Below, in pieces: positions 26,351-34,853 of a stretch of 64,000 nucleotides of DNA. The position numbers were made by a program, and so were the translations under genes. The notes under the pieces were generated by a model, which made no database searches, was not told the DNA's origin, and saw only the letters and a program-made list of their open reading frames with translations. How positions within the stretch are numbered: the first letter of the stretch is position 1; each line of letters begins with the position of its first letter. Source of the stretch: Paenibacillus tundrae (GTDB lineage Bacteria > Bacillota > Bacilli > Paenibacillales > Paenibacillaceae); assembly GCF_030812775.1 (NCBI RefSeq), contig NZ_JAUSTI010000017.1, positions 47,855 to 111,854 of the forward strand, written 5' to 3'.

Positions 26351-28306
26351 CTAACGCAGTAATCTAAGACCATTTAAAATAACTAAAATCGTACTGCCTT
26401 CATGTCCCACAACGCCTAGAGGCAATGCTACATCTTGAAGGAAGTTTCCGGCAATTAAGGCAAGGATAACGGTAATCGCAAACACCATATTTTGCTTAAT
26501 CGTCCGTTGCGCACGTCGAGCTTGCGCAATCACCCATGCAATTTCTTCGATACGATCATTCATCAACACAACATCAGCTACCTCTAGTGCCGTACCACTT
26601 CCGGATACCCCCATGCCCATTCCTACCGTCGCTGCGGCAAGTGCAGGAGCATCATTAACGCCATCGCCGACCATCAACACCTGGCCATATTGCTTGCGCA
26701 AAGCGTGTACCTGCTTCACCTTATCTTCGGGGAACAGATCCGCATAGACGATATCTACTCCAGTTTCACGTGCAATAACAGTAGCTGCCTCTGCACGATC
26801 ACCTGTCAGCATCGCTACATGTACACCCATCGCTTTAAGCTTTCTTACAGCCGCTGCTGCCTGTGGACGAACCGTATCCCGCATCGCGATTAGACCTACA
26901 ATTTTCCCGTCTGCCTTCACCACAGATACCGTCTTGCCTTCACCCTCTAGACGAGCACGTTCATCATACCAAAGGGTATTCGTATCTTTATCAACCTCAT
27001 CTGTTTTCCCAATTCTCCAATGTACATCATTCACCATACCTTCAATGCCCCAGCCGGTTAGTGCCTGTACCTGCTCGGCTTGTGGAAGTGCAATGTACTC
27101 AAGCATCGCCTGATCTACAATGGCGCGAGCGAGAGGATGCATCGAGAGATTCTCAATGCTTGCTACAGCAGCAAGCACTTGGGTACGATCATAAACTTCT
27201 GCTGTTACGATGTCCGTGACCTGAGGCATGCCCATCGTTAATGTTCCTGTTTTATCAAAAGCAACCACTTGGGTCTGAGCCAGATTCTCCACATGTGCCC
27301 CACCCTTGAATAAAATTCCTCGACGGGCGCTGCTGGACATTGCGGATAACATTACCGGCATAATGGAAGATACGAGTGCACAAGGAGACGCTACAACCAG
27401 AAACACCATCGCTTTATAAAAAGCATCCCCCCATGTCCAGCCAAACAATAACGGTGTTCCCCCGATAATCAATAATGTCACGAGCACAACGATGCGCGCA
27501 TATATGCCTTCAAATCGTTCGATGAAACGTTGTGAATCAGGGACTTCCGCCTGCGCTTCCTCAACCAATCTAATAATTTTGCCAAAGAGCGAGCCCTCAG
27601 CCGACTTGGTAACTTCGACATACAATGCACCTTCACCGTTCACTGTCCCAGCATACACCTCATCACCTGCACCTTTATCCACTGGCAGCGATTCACCTGT
27701 AATTGAGGACTGATTAATAAAAGAACTTCCGCGATACACGACCCCATCAGCAGGAACCAGTTCTCCTGGTTTGACTAACAGCAGGTCGCCAGGCTGTAGC
27801 TCATCAATCGCAACGAGGTTCATCTGTCCTTCCTCAATACGAAGTGCCGTTTCAGGTTTCAACGCCAGTAAGGATGAGATATCCTTATGACTACGTTCTG
27901 TCGCATAACTTTCCAACGCTCCGCTCAGTGCAAAAATAAAGATGAGCATTGCTCCTTCATTCCAGTACCCAATCGCAGCAGCCCCAAGGGCTGCTGCAAT
28001 CATAAGCAAGTTAACGTCCAGATCACGGTCTTTGACGAGTGTCTCTACACCTTCTTTTGCCTTTGTCCAACCACCCAAAGCATACGCCACAATATATAAC
28101 ATGACGGATAACGGTTGAGACCACGAAGCAGTACCCCAGGCAATCAACATCAAGAGTCCACTACCTAGTGCTGCCTGCATCTCTTTGTTGTGAAGCATAG
28201 TTCGAAAGTTTGGTTTACGTCTGCGGTTTGGGTTAGGCGCGTTGGTTGAAACCTTCTCTGCCTTAACTTGATCACGAATGGATTGATGTATCGCTTGCAT
28301 GTTCAT
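26351..28306 (-). CDS. P1B-4-type metal-exporting ATPase (PfeT/ZosA/CoaT type)
   Basis: A 651-residue P-type ATPase that pumps a transition metal out of the cell. Seen features: TGES (203-206), the membrane SPC motif (307-309) in place of CPC, the phosphorylation site DKTGTLT (Asp351), the TGDRAEAA and VGDGVNDAPALA hinge motifs, and a last-helix GHEGST. SPC plus HEG(G/S)(T) defines subgroup P1B-4, whose members export Fe(II), Co(II) or Zn(II). There is no N-terminal heavy-metal domain. The ATG at 28306 has AAAGGA five bases upstream; a GTG at 28309 is the alternative. A good promoter at 28511-28539 and a Fur-like box at 28452-28470 lie upstream, which favours iron export. Metal specificity is inference. 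Confidence 0.88.
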   Translation of the reverse strand: MNMQAIHQSIRDQVKAEKVSTNAPNPNRRRKPNFRTMLHNKEMQAALGSGLLMLIAWGTASWSQPLSVMLYIVAYALGGWTKAKEGVETLVKDRDLDVNLLMIAAALGAAAIGYWNEGAMLIFIFALSGALESYATERSHKDISSLLALKPETALRIEEGQMNLVAIDELQPGDLLLVKPGELVPADGVVYRGSSFINQSSITGESLPVDKGAGDEVYAGTVNGEGALYVEVTKSAEGSLFGKIIRLVEEAQAEVPDSQRFIERFEGIYARIVVLVTLLIIGGTPLLFGWTWGDAFYKAMVFLVVASPCALVSSIMPVMLSAMSSSARRGILFKGGAHVENLAQTQVVAFDKTGTLTMGMPQVTDIVTAEVYDRTQVLAAVASIENLSMHPLARAIVDQAMLEYIALPQAEQVQALTGWGIEGMVNDVHWRIGKTDEVDKDTNTLWYDERARLEGEGKTVSVVKADGKIVGLIAMRDTVRPQAAAAVRKLKAMGVHVAMLTGDRAEAATVIARETGVDIVYADLFPEDKVKQVHALRKQYGQVLMVGDGVNDAPALAAATVGMGMGVSGSGTALEVADVVLMNDRIEEIAWVIAQARRAQRTIKQNMVFAITVILALIAGNFLQDVALPLGVVGHEGSTILVILNGLRLLR

Positions 28307-28411
28307 CACTGTCCTTTCTGAATGTTGGAACGAATTATCTTGCTGATTTCGTATTCCAAAGATGAGTTGTATTGAGAATGAGATCCATTGTTAATGCCCT
28401 AAAAATGACAC

Positions 28412-28442
28412 ATGCTGCTGCGGGAATCCCGCAGCAGCATGG
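28412..28442. promoter_or_regulatory. Perfect 15-bp GC-rich palindrome in the ATPase leader
   Basis: CATGCTGCTGCGGGA is followed by one base and then its exact reverse complement. The element sits about 105 bases before the ATPase start, inside the transcribed leader if the promoter at 28511-28539 is right. On the minus strand ATTTTTAG follows after a few bases, so it could be an attenuator; otherwise it may be an operator. Confidence 0.6.
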
Positions 28443-28451
28443 TGATCAAAT

Positions 28452-28470
28452 GAGAATGATAATCATTTTT
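28452..28470. promoter_or_regulatory. Fur-like box upstream of the metal ATPase
   Basis: The sequence GAGAATGATAATCATTTTT matches the classical 19-base Fur consensus at 16 positions by my count, including the whole AATGATAATCATT core. It lies about 40 bases downstream of the predicted -10 element of the ATPase promoter. Confidence 0.65.
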
Positions 28471-28510
28471 GTACTTATGCAATTATTTTTACCTAAACCA
28501 ACTTTTAGTT

Positions 28511-28539
28511 ATTATATGCCTGTAATTGAAATTTGTAAA
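28511..28539 (-). promoter_or_regulatory. Predicted sigma-A promoter of the metal ATPase
   Basis: On the minus strand TTTACA (28534-28539) and TATAAT (28511-28516) are separated by exactly 17 bases. The transcript would have a leader of about 200 bases carrying the Fur-like box and the palindrome. Confidence 0.65.
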
Positions 28540-28570
28540 TGGGGATTCTCACAGTTTTTCCACGAAAAAA

Positions 28571-28607
28571 ACAAAAAGCCACCGATCCATAAGGATGGTG
28601 ACTTAAG
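28571..28607 (-). terminator. Terminator after metY
   Basis: Minus-strand AGTCACCATCC pairs with GGATCGGTGGCT (one bulge) over a TTAT loop, followed by TTTTGTTTTTTT. Confidence 0.75.
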
Positions 28608-28712
28608 TTTGTTTTTTTGTATTAGAGGTCAAATGAGACATATTAGTTTATCTGGCTTCCAGCAAATATCTTCTTCATATATTCAACATGAGCAGCTAAA
28701 CTTCACACGAAC

Positions 28713-30020
28713 TTATACACTAACGCTGGCTTGTTGGCTTGCTTGGATTGCTTGCTCCAGATCATACAAGATATCATGAATATTCTCCGTACCCACCGAC
28801 AAACGAATCAGCTCCGGATTAACACCTGCTGCTGTCTGCTCATCTTCTGATAGTTGCTGATGTGTTGTACTTGCTGGGTGAATAATCAGAGACTTGGAGT
28901 CACCCACATTTGCAAGGTGAGAGAACAGCTTCACATTCTCGATCAGTTTACGTCCTGCATCTACCCCACCTTTAATACCAAAGGTTAAAATCGCGCCTTG
29001 ACCTCTCGGGAGATACTTCTGTGCAAGTTCATACGATGCATGACTTGGCAGACCTGCATAGCTTACCCATAATACATCTTCATGTTTCTCTAGATATTCT
29101 GCAACCGCTAGTGCATTACTACTATGACGTTCCACACGTAGGTGAAGTGTCTCCAGTCCCTGCAGCAAAAGCCATGAGTTGAAAGGTGAGATCGTTGCAC
29201 CGATGTCTCTTAACAACTGGACACGTGCTTTGATAATATACGCGATTGGTCCAACAGCCTCCGTGTAAACGACGCCATTGTAGCTGGAATCTGGCTCAGT
29301 TAGACCCGGGAACTTCCCACTTGCCTTCCAATCAAATTTTCCGCTGTCCACGATGACGCCACCAATAGAAGTACCATGTCCCCCAATGAATTTCGTAGCC
29401 GAATGCACAACAATATCTGCTCCATGCTCAATCGGTCGAAGCAGATATGGACTTGGGAACGTATTGTCTACGATCAACGGAATACCATGTTCATGAGCAA
29501 TCACCGCGACAGCTTCAATATCCAGCACATTCCCTTGAGGGTTACCAATCGTTTCAGCGAACAATGCCTTTGTTTTCTCCGTAATTGCTGCCCGGAAGTT
29601 CTCAGGGTCATTAGAATCCACGAATTTCACGTCGATTCCTAGCTTCGGCAGTGTTGTAGAGAATAAGTTGTACGTTCCTCCATAGAGACTTGCGGAGGAC
29701 ACAATCTCATCACCTGCGCCAGCAATATTGAGAAGTGAGAAGGTGATTGCCGCCTGACCTGAAGCTGTAGCCAAAGCTCCTGCTCCACCTTCCAGTGCTG
29801 CGATACGTTGCTCAAATACATCCGTTGTTGGATTCATCAGACGTGTGTAAATGTTGCCAAACTCTTTCAATCCAAACAAATTAGCAGCATGTTCAGTATC
29901 ACGGAAACCATAAGATGTTGTCTGATACAAAGGTACAGCTCGTGCTTGTGTTGTAGGGTCTATTTCCTGACCTGCATGAATTGCTAATGTCTCAAAAGAA
30001 AGCTCACGTTCGTTTGACAT
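28713..30020 (-). CDS. metY: O-acetylhomoserine sulfhydrylase / aminocarboxypropyltransferase
   Basis: A 435-residue PLP enzyme of the Cys/Met metabolism family that makes homocysteine from O-acetylhomoserine and sulfide. It has the expected start FETLAIHAGQEIDP, the PLP-phosphate residues in NPTTDVFEQRIAALEGG and ATASGQAA, and the PLP lysine in VVHSATKFIGGHG. The length, longer than cystathionine gamma-synthase, and the C-terminal HPASTTHQQLSEDEQ are typical of MetY. GGAGG about nine bases before the ATG supports the start. I see no S-box or T-box leader upstream, so regulation would be by a protein not evident here. Confidence 0.93.
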   Translation of the reverse strand: MSNERELSFETLAIHAGQEIDPTTQARAVPLYQTTSYGFRDTEHAANLFGLKEFGNIYTRLMNPTTDVFEQRIAALEGGAGALATASGQAAITFSLLNIAGAGDEIVSSASLYGGTYNLFSTTLPKLGIDVKFVDSNDPENFRAAITEKTKALFAETIGNPQGNVLDIEAVAVIAHEHGIPLIVDNTFPSPYLLRPIEHGADIVVHSATKFIGGHGTSIGGVIVDSGKFDWKASGKFPGLTEPDSSYNGVVYTEAVGPIAYIIKARVQLLRDIGATISPFNSWLLLQGLETLHLRVERHSSNALAVAEYLEKHEDVLWVSYAGLPSHASYELAQKYLPRGQGAILTFGIKGGVDAGRKLIENVKLFSHLANVGDSKSLIIHPASTTHQQLSEDEQTAAGVNPELIRLSVGTENIHDILYDLEQAIQASQQASVSV

Positions 30021-30182
30021 AAATCTGAATCCTCCCTTAGGTATACGTTAAAATCTCTGGGTGCACTCACTTGGTGGCGTATGTTTTCCATATTCTCTCA
30101 CAAGATGTCGTATTTGAAAAGAATTATTTCCGATTTTTCCGATGAGAAATTATAAATATAAAATTCACCGTCTTGGTATACT

Positions 30183-30213
30183 AAAAAACCTTTGCTAGTG
30201 CAAAGGTTCTTTA
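30183..30213 (-). terminator. Terminator after the kdu operon
   Basis: Minus-strand AACCTTTGCA and TGCAAAGGTT-type arms (AACCTTTGC with GCAAAGGTT) close on a short loop and end in six T residues. Confidence 0.8.
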
Positions 30214-30266
30214 GTCATTATTAATTACTCGCTTCATTCAACCTGCGAATTAGCAATATCTAACGT

Positions 30267-31115
30267 TTATACTCGTACACCATTCCATACTTCACGCAAA
30301 TGTTTCGCCGCAGGTACTGCCTCTTCCGCAGTCACACCTTCTAATGAAATATCAATATGCGGCTTATATTGCTTCAATAGTTCAAAAAATAACGGATAAT
30401 CTAAAATGCCCGCACCAGGCACAGGATTAATCTTCTCCCCTTGAGCATTGAAAGCCACGTCCTTGGCGTGAATAACAATGATTCGCTGATATAGCGTCTC
30501 CATGACTTCACGTAGGAACCCTGCCTGATCTGCTACATGATGCTGTTTAATCAAGTTACATGGATCGAACAACATGCCCAGATTCGAAGAAGGAATCTCT
30601 TCAAACAAACGCACCATATGTTCACGCGTATGCAATGTATGTGTCGACACAGGCTCAATTGCAGCATGAACGCCCCACTTCTCAGCCTCTTCCGCAATCT
30701 CCTCTACTGTTGCCCGCAATACATTCCATGCATGTTCTTCATACGTATCCGGATGTGTACTAAGATATGTGTCCAAACCACCCGTTTCCGTTGCAACCAT
30801 GCTGCACCCGAAATCTCTAGCATACCTTAGGTGCTCCTTGAATCGATCAATATCTGCACGCCGGCTCACCGGATCGGGATCAATCGGATTAATATAACAG
30901 CCTAGCACTGCAATTTTCACGCCACGCTGTGCAAATTGATCTCCAATTTCATTCGCCAGCCCAGGGCTTAGCTTGCCATTCGCAGAATCAACATCGGAGA
31001 GCGCTTTGGCAAGCGCAAGCTGCACCGAATTGAACCCGTTATCTGCGATCGTCTGCGCAAGCTGAGCTGTAGGCTGCTTACCGAACGTATGCGCTAGAAT
31101 ACCAAGTTTCATCAT
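30267..31115 (-). CDS. Sugar phosphate isomerase/epimerase (xylose isomerase-like TIM barrel)
   Basis: A 282-residue protein of the AP-endonuclease-2/xylose-isomerase-like barrel family. The typical metal-binding residues appear in VATETGGLD, AAIEPVSTHTLHTREHMVRL, GMLFDPCNLI and IVIHAKDVAF, ending with DISLEGVTAEEAVPA. Two ATGs are adjacent; AAAGGAG precedes both. It is the last gene of the kduI-deoR-kduD-isomerase unit, 33 bases after kduD. In that context it probably handles a uronate-derived intermediate or an alternative epimer, but the exact substrate cannot be read from the sequence. Confidence 0.85.
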   Translation of the reverse strand: MMKLGILAHTFGKQPTAQLAQTIADNGFNSVQLALAKALSDVDSANGKLSPGLANEIGDQFAQRGVKIAVLGCYINPIDPDPVSRRADIDRFKEHLRYARDFGCSMVATETGGLDTYLSTHPDTYEEHAWNVLRATVEEIAEEAEKWGVHAAIEPVSTHTLHTREHMVRLFEEIPSSNLGMLFDPCNLIKQHHVADQAGFLREVMETLYQRIIVIHAKDVAFNAQGEKINPVPGAGILDYPLFFELLKQYKPHIDISLEGVTAEEAVPAAKHLREVWNGVRV

Positions 31116-31148
31116 TCTTGTCTCCTTTATAATCGGATGGGTGGAAAC

Positions 31149-31901
31149 CTAGCGAGCCAGCCAGCCACCATCGACATTAAGTACATGACCGTTCAAGTAG
31201 TCCGAGGCTGAAGATGCCAAGAAGACAACCGGCCCTTTCAAGTCTTCTGGTGTTCCCCAACGTCCAGCCGGGATGCGCGCAGTAATATCACGGTACCGAT
31301 TCTCATCTGCCCGGATCTGCGTCGTATTGTCCGTTTCCATATAACCTGGTGCGATTGCGTTAATCTGTACACCTTTACCTGCCCACTCATTCGCGAGCGC
31401 TTTGGTCAGACCAGCAACACCATGTTTACTAGCTGTATATCCAGGTACATTAATTCCCCCCTGATAGGACAGCATAGACGCAATGTTTATGATCTTGCCG
31501 CTACCACGTTCGATCATATGTCTACCCGCCAATTGGCTCAGGAAAAATACGCTATTCAAATTAAGCGCAATGACATCATGCCAGTCTTGCTGCCCATGAT
31601 CTGCAGCCGGGGTACGGCGAATGATACCTGCGTTGTTCACTAAAATATCAATCTTGCCTTGAAAGGATAGAGCCTCTTCAAACACTTTAGACAGTTCATC
31701 CTCGATACTCAGATCTGCTTCTATAACATAAGCTTTGCGTCCCAATGCCTCGATAGCACCGGCTGTTTCCACAGGTTTGGAATAGGACACTAGGATTACA
31801 TCGGCTCCTGCTTCTGCCAGCCCGATCGCCATACCTTGCCCCAGCCCACCAGATGTTCCAGTCACGAGAGCAACTTGTCCACTCAAATCAAATGAGTTCA
31901 T
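31149..31901 (-). CDS. kduD: 2-dehydro-3-deoxy-D-gluconate (KduD-type) dehydrogenase
   Basis: A 250-residue short-chain dehydrogenase. The NAD-binding loop ALVTGTSGGLGQGMA, NNAGI, the catalytic Ser in INIASMLSYQGG and the pair in PGYTASKHGVAGLTKALA are all present. The overall sequence and length match KduD, which reduces 2,5-diketo-3-deoxygluconate to KDG in pectin and glycosaminoglycan breakdown. GGAGG is eight bases before the ATG. It is co-directional with kduI and a DeoR regulator, 44 bases downstream of the regulator, which makes the functional call strong. Confidence 0.92.
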   Translation of the reverse strand: MNSFDLSGQVALVTGTSGGLGQGMAIGLAEAGADVILVSYSKPVETAGAIEALGRKAYVIEADLSIEDELSKVFEEALSFQGKIDILVNNAGIIRRTPAADHGQQDWHDVIALNLNSVFFLSQLAGRHMIERGSGKIINIASMLSYQGGINVPGYTASKHGVAGLTKALANEWAGKGVQINAIAPGYMETDNTTQIRADENRYRDITARIPAGRWGTPEDLKGPVVFLASSASDYLNGHVLNVDGGWLAR

Positions 31902-31945
31902 ATGTGATTCCTCCGCATGTTATGATATGCAAACCATTAATTAAG

Positions 31946-32704
31946 TTAACTTTGATAATCCACTTTGACACCGCTCTGACTATATAGCGCCGCTGTCTCT
32001 TCATCTAGTCGATGATCGCTGATAATGCAATCAAGCTCTGAACAATTCGCAAAGGTACGTAGTGCAAATTGCCCGAATTTATGATGATCCACAACGCCGT
32101 ACACTTGTTGGGATGCCGAGATCATTGCTTTTTTCAACGGTACGAGATCACCTGTATAGATGGATAATCCGAACTCGGGATGAAGTGCAGTAGTGGAGAT
32201 AAATGCTTTATGGATATTAAGCCCCGAAATAAAGGTAGCCGTATCGTCCCCTACCAGCATATTTCGAACTCTCGCTCCCCCTGGCACAACCAATCGAACC
32301 TGTTCCTTCTTCGTTAACTCGGCAATAATAAACAGGTCGTTCGTGACTACGGTCAAGGGGAGGTTATCCATACGTCTCGCCATCTCTAGCGTTGTACTTC
32401 CGCCGTCCAATGCAACAATATCTCCAGGACGTATATAAGCAAGTGCCCGTTCGGCAATTTCCGTTTTTTCCGGATGGTGCTTCTCAATGACTCCGCGGCT
32501 GTTCAGAATACCATATTGATCGTTCTGAGCCAGCATTGCCCCACCGTGGACACGGACAAGTAAACCCATGCTCTCCAGCTTGGCAAGATCTTCCCTTACC
32601 GTCTTACCTGTAACCTGCAGCAGTTCACTTAGATCACTAACGGTCATTTCCTGGCGTTGTAACAACGCCTCCATAATTTTCTCATGTCGCTTCAAAGGAT
32701 TCAT
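31946..32704 (-). CDS. DeoR-family transcriptional regulator
   Basis: A 252-residue sugar-responsive repressor. The N-terminal helix-turn-helix is HEKIMEALLQRQEMTVSDL followed by VTGKTVREDLAKLESMGLLVRVHGGA. The DeoRC effector domain includes IALDGGSTTLEMARRM (phosphosugar site) and YGVVDHHKFG with its typical Asp-Lys. I place the start at the ATG at 32704, nine bases after AGGAAG; an in-frame TTG at 32713 is less likely. It lies between kduI and kduD and probably controls this operon through the direct repeats ahead of kduI. The inducer is likely a phosphorylated keto-sugar; that is family knowledge. Confidence 0.9.
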   Translation of the reverse strand: MNPLKRHEKIMEALLQRQEMTVSDLSELLQVTGKTVREDLAKLESMGLLVRVHGGAMLAQNDQYGILNSRGVIEKHHPEKTEIAERALAYIRPGDIVALDGGSTTLEMARRMDNLPLTVVTNDLFIIAELTKKEQVRLVVPGGARVRNMLVGDDTATFISGLNIHKAFISTTALHPEFGLSIYTGDLVPLKKAMISASQQVYGVVDHHKFGQFALRTFANCSELDCIISDHRLDEETAALYSQSGVKVDYQS

Positions 32705-32763
32705 CACAATCAACTTCCTATATAACTGAATTAAAATGAATAACCTGTTTCACATACAGCGTG

Positions 32764-33603
32764 TTACTTCAGATCTTTCATTGCTACGCCGTCCATATCC
32801 TCGAAGGTTTGGTTCTCACCAGCCATCGCCCAACAGAACGTATAATTACTTGTACCTACGCCACTGTGAATAGACCAGCTTGGTGAAATGATCGCCTGAC
32901 GATCACGAACAACCAGATGACGTGTTTCGTTTGGTTCGCCCATCATATGGAACACTACACCATCCTCTGGCAGGTTCCAATATAAGTATACTTCGGAACG
33001 ACGATTATGGGTATGTGCAGGCATGGTGTTCCACATGTTACCCTTATTGAGCTCAGTAATACCCATGACAAGTTGACAGCTCTGAATACCGCCTTCGCCT
33101 TGGTGGATATAACGATAGATTGTACGTTCATTCGAGCTTTCAATGCTGCCCAGATGGTTAGGCTGTGCTTGCTCTTGTGTAGCTTTTACCGTTGGATACG
33201 TATGGTGTGCTGGTGTTGATACGAAGTAGAATTGTGCTGGCTGAGCATTGTCGCTGCTCTTGAACAGAACCTCTTTAACGCCACGTCCAATATACAGACA
33301 TTCCTTCGCACCAATCTCATAGCCTTGCCCATCAGCGGTTACCGTTCCATGTCCACCAACATTAATGATACCGATTTCACGACGCTCTAAGAAAAAGTCC
33401 GTTCCAATATCCTTCAAGTTCACTTCGAGCGTAATATCCTTGCTCTGTGGTACAGCCGTTCCTACAATATAACGATCCACGTGGGAGTATACGGTTACTA
33501 GTTCATCTACAGCGAATAGCTGCTCCATCAAAAATTCCTCACGCAGGCGAGACGTATCATATGTTTTTACTTCATTAGGGTGTGCAGCGTAACGGTTTTC
33601 CAT
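32764..33603 (-). CDS. kduI: 5-dehydro-4-deoxy-D-glucuronate isomerase
   Basis: A 279-residue cupin-type zinc isomerase that converts 4-deoxy-5-ketouronate to 2,5-diketo-3-deoxygluconate. It starts MENRYAAHPNEVKTYDTSRL, almost a family fingerprint, and carries the zinc-binding segment MPAHTHNRRSEVYLYWNLP and the C-terminal ISPSWSIHSGVGTSNYTFCWAM. The ATG at 33603 is chosen by family length; an upstream in-frame TTG at 33609 has the better spacing from AAGGG and would add two residues. First gene of a four-gene operon. Three phased direct repeats lie just upstream. Confidence 0.95.
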   Translation of the reverse strand: MENRYAAHPNEVKTYDTSRLREEFLMEQLFAVDELVTVYSHVDRYIVGTAVPQSKDITLEVNLKDIGTDFFLERREIGIINVGGHGTVTADGQGYEIGAKECLYIGRGVKEVLFKSSDNAQPAQFYFVSTPAHHTYPTVKATQEQAQPNHLGSIESSNERTIYRYIHQGEGGIQSCQLVMGITELNKGNMWNTMPAHTHNRRSEVYLYWNLPEDGVVFHMMGEPNETRHLVVRDRQAIISPSWSIHSGVGTSNYTFCWAMAGENQTFEDMDGVAMKDLK

Positions 33604-33635
33604 GTTCAATCCATTCCCTTCGTCATTTGAATGAT

Positions 33636-33661
33636 GTTCATATATGTTCATTTTAGTTCAT
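33636..33661 (-). promoter_or_regulatory. Three ATGAAC direct repeats phased at 10 bp, likely DeoR operator
   Basis: On the minus strand ATGAAC occurs three times at exact 10-base intervals (33636-33641, 33646-33651, 33656-33661), just upstream of kduI. Tandem, helically phased direct repeats are typical of DeoR-family operators, and a DeoR gene is the second gene of the operon. Confidence 0.6.
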
Positions 33662-33845
33662 TTTATATCTTTTGTGTACCTTTTTTTCAAAATAAAACAA
33701 CTAATGTAGTTAAATATGTACATTCATATTAATATCCGTATCCATACAACTTCACAAGTTTGACGTGTTCAGTCAATCAATCCGTTCGCTGGAATCCATG
33801 AAGCTAGATAAAAAGGTTTGAGTTTTAGGCGAAAAACTCCAAACA

Positions 33846-33891
33846 AAAAAAGGGATTCCCACGGTCATAGATAGACCGGGAAATCCCTTTT
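33846..33891 (-). terminator. Terminator after the qox operon
   Basis: Minus-strand AAAAGGGATTTCCCGGTC pairs imperfectly with GACCGTGGGAATCCC, followed by a long T-run. It ends qoxABCD. Confidence 0.85.
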
Positions 33892-33902
33892 GAATCTGAA
33901 AC

Positions 33903-34232
33903 TTAATGTGCAACTGCGTTATTAAGCATGATCCAGATCGAGCCGATAACGATGGTCATCATCATCAGAAGCCCGAAAATGAGAGCCATAACATTCCAGC
34001 GTGGTTTCTCTGTTTCACGAATATGCATGAAGAAGAAGAGTTGAACCACAAACTGAAGTGCAGCTGTACCAAGAATAACAACCATTGTTCCTGTTTTACC
34101 CATCATGTCGTTCAGAACAACCACCAGCGGGATGATCGTTAGAACGATAGAGAGAATAAAACCGATGACATAGGACTTCAGCGAGCCATGTTGTTCATGG
34201 CCATGGGAATCATGTGTGTTGTGCTCTGCCAT
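33903..34232 (-). CDS. qoxD: Quinol oxidase aa3 subunit IV
   Basis: A 109-residue membrane protein with three helices: SYVIGFILSIVLTIIPLVVV, TMVVILGTAALQFVVQLFFF and MALIFGLLMMMTIVIGSIW. A His-rich N-terminus (MAEHNTHDSHGHEQHG) precedes them. The MHIRETEKPRWN loop is typical of the CyoD/QoxD family. The subunit helps to assemble the oxidase core. Its ATG follows immediately on the qoxC stop, so translation is coupled. Last gene of the operon. Confidence 0.93.
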   Translation of the reverse strand: MAEHNTHDSHGHEQHGSLKSYVIGFILSIVLTIIPLVVVLNDMMGKTGTMVVILGTAALQFVVQLFFFMHIRETEKPRWNVMALIFGLLMMMTIVIGSIWIMLNNAVAH

Positions 34233-34853
34233 CTACATCACCCCCATCAGATAGACGATGGATAGAAGGAAGATCCATACAACGTCCAAGAAGTGCCAGT
34301 ACAAGCTGATTACGTTGATTTTACCGCGAGTTACATCGGTAATTCCACGTTTTTTCAGTTGGAACATCAATCCAATCATCCAGATCAGACCGAGCGATAC
34401 GTGAAGTCCGTGAGTACCCACCAAGGTGAAGAATGCGCCAGAAGCAGCACTCGTCGTGTAGCTGAATCCTTCGTGAACCATCTCAACAAACTCATAAATC
34501 TCCAGTGCAAGGAAGCCTGCACCCAGAACGGCTGTAACGATAAGCCAGTTAATCAACTGTTTAACTTTACCTTGGTTCATTGCCAGAACAGCAAGTCCGC
34601 TCGTAAATGAACTTGTGAGCAAGAGGAATGTTTCAGCAATAACACCAGGCATTTTAATCAGTTCAGACAAAATTGGTCCGCCCGCCGTATTGTCACGCAA
34701 CACAATGAAGGTTGCGAACAATACGGAGAACAAGATTACGTCGGAAATCAGGAAGAACCAGAAACCGAGAATTTTCATTTCCTGTGGATCATGGTGGCCA
34801 TGGTCATGACCATGTGCATGATTCTCACCGTGCTTAGCGGCTGCTTGAGCCAT
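34233..34853 (-). CDS. qoxC: Quinol oxidase aa3 subunit III
   Basis: A 206-residue, five-helix membrane subunit. It begins with a His-rich stretch (HGENHAHGHDHGHHDPQEM), then FWFFLISDVILFSVLFATF, the family ETFLLLTSSFTSGLAV, and GTHGLHVSLGLIWM, ending with ISLYWHFLDVVWIFLLSIVY, the subunit III signature. It stabilises subunit I and may bind lipid near the proton entry. Its ATG immediately follows the qoxB stop and its own stop abuts the qoxD start. Confidence 0.95.
   Translation of the reverse strand: MAQAAAKHGENHAHGHDHGHHDPQEMKILGFWFFLISDVILFSVLFATFIVLRDNTAGGPILSELIKMPGVIAETFLLLTSSFTSGLAVLAMNQGKVKQLINWLIVTAVLGAGFLALEIYEFVEMVHEGFSYTTSAASGAFFTLVGTHGLHVSLGLIWMIGLMFQLKKRGITDVTRGKINVISLYWHFLDVVWIFLLSIVYLMGVM

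Noticed and set aside
28372..28779. 135-codon frame in the ATPase-metY gap on the plus strand
   Set aside because: It spans the Fur-like box, promoter and metY terminator, has no ribosome site, and runs into the end of metY.
30021..30266. Possible S-box or T-box leader before metY
   Set aside because: I looked for the conserved blocks and found none.
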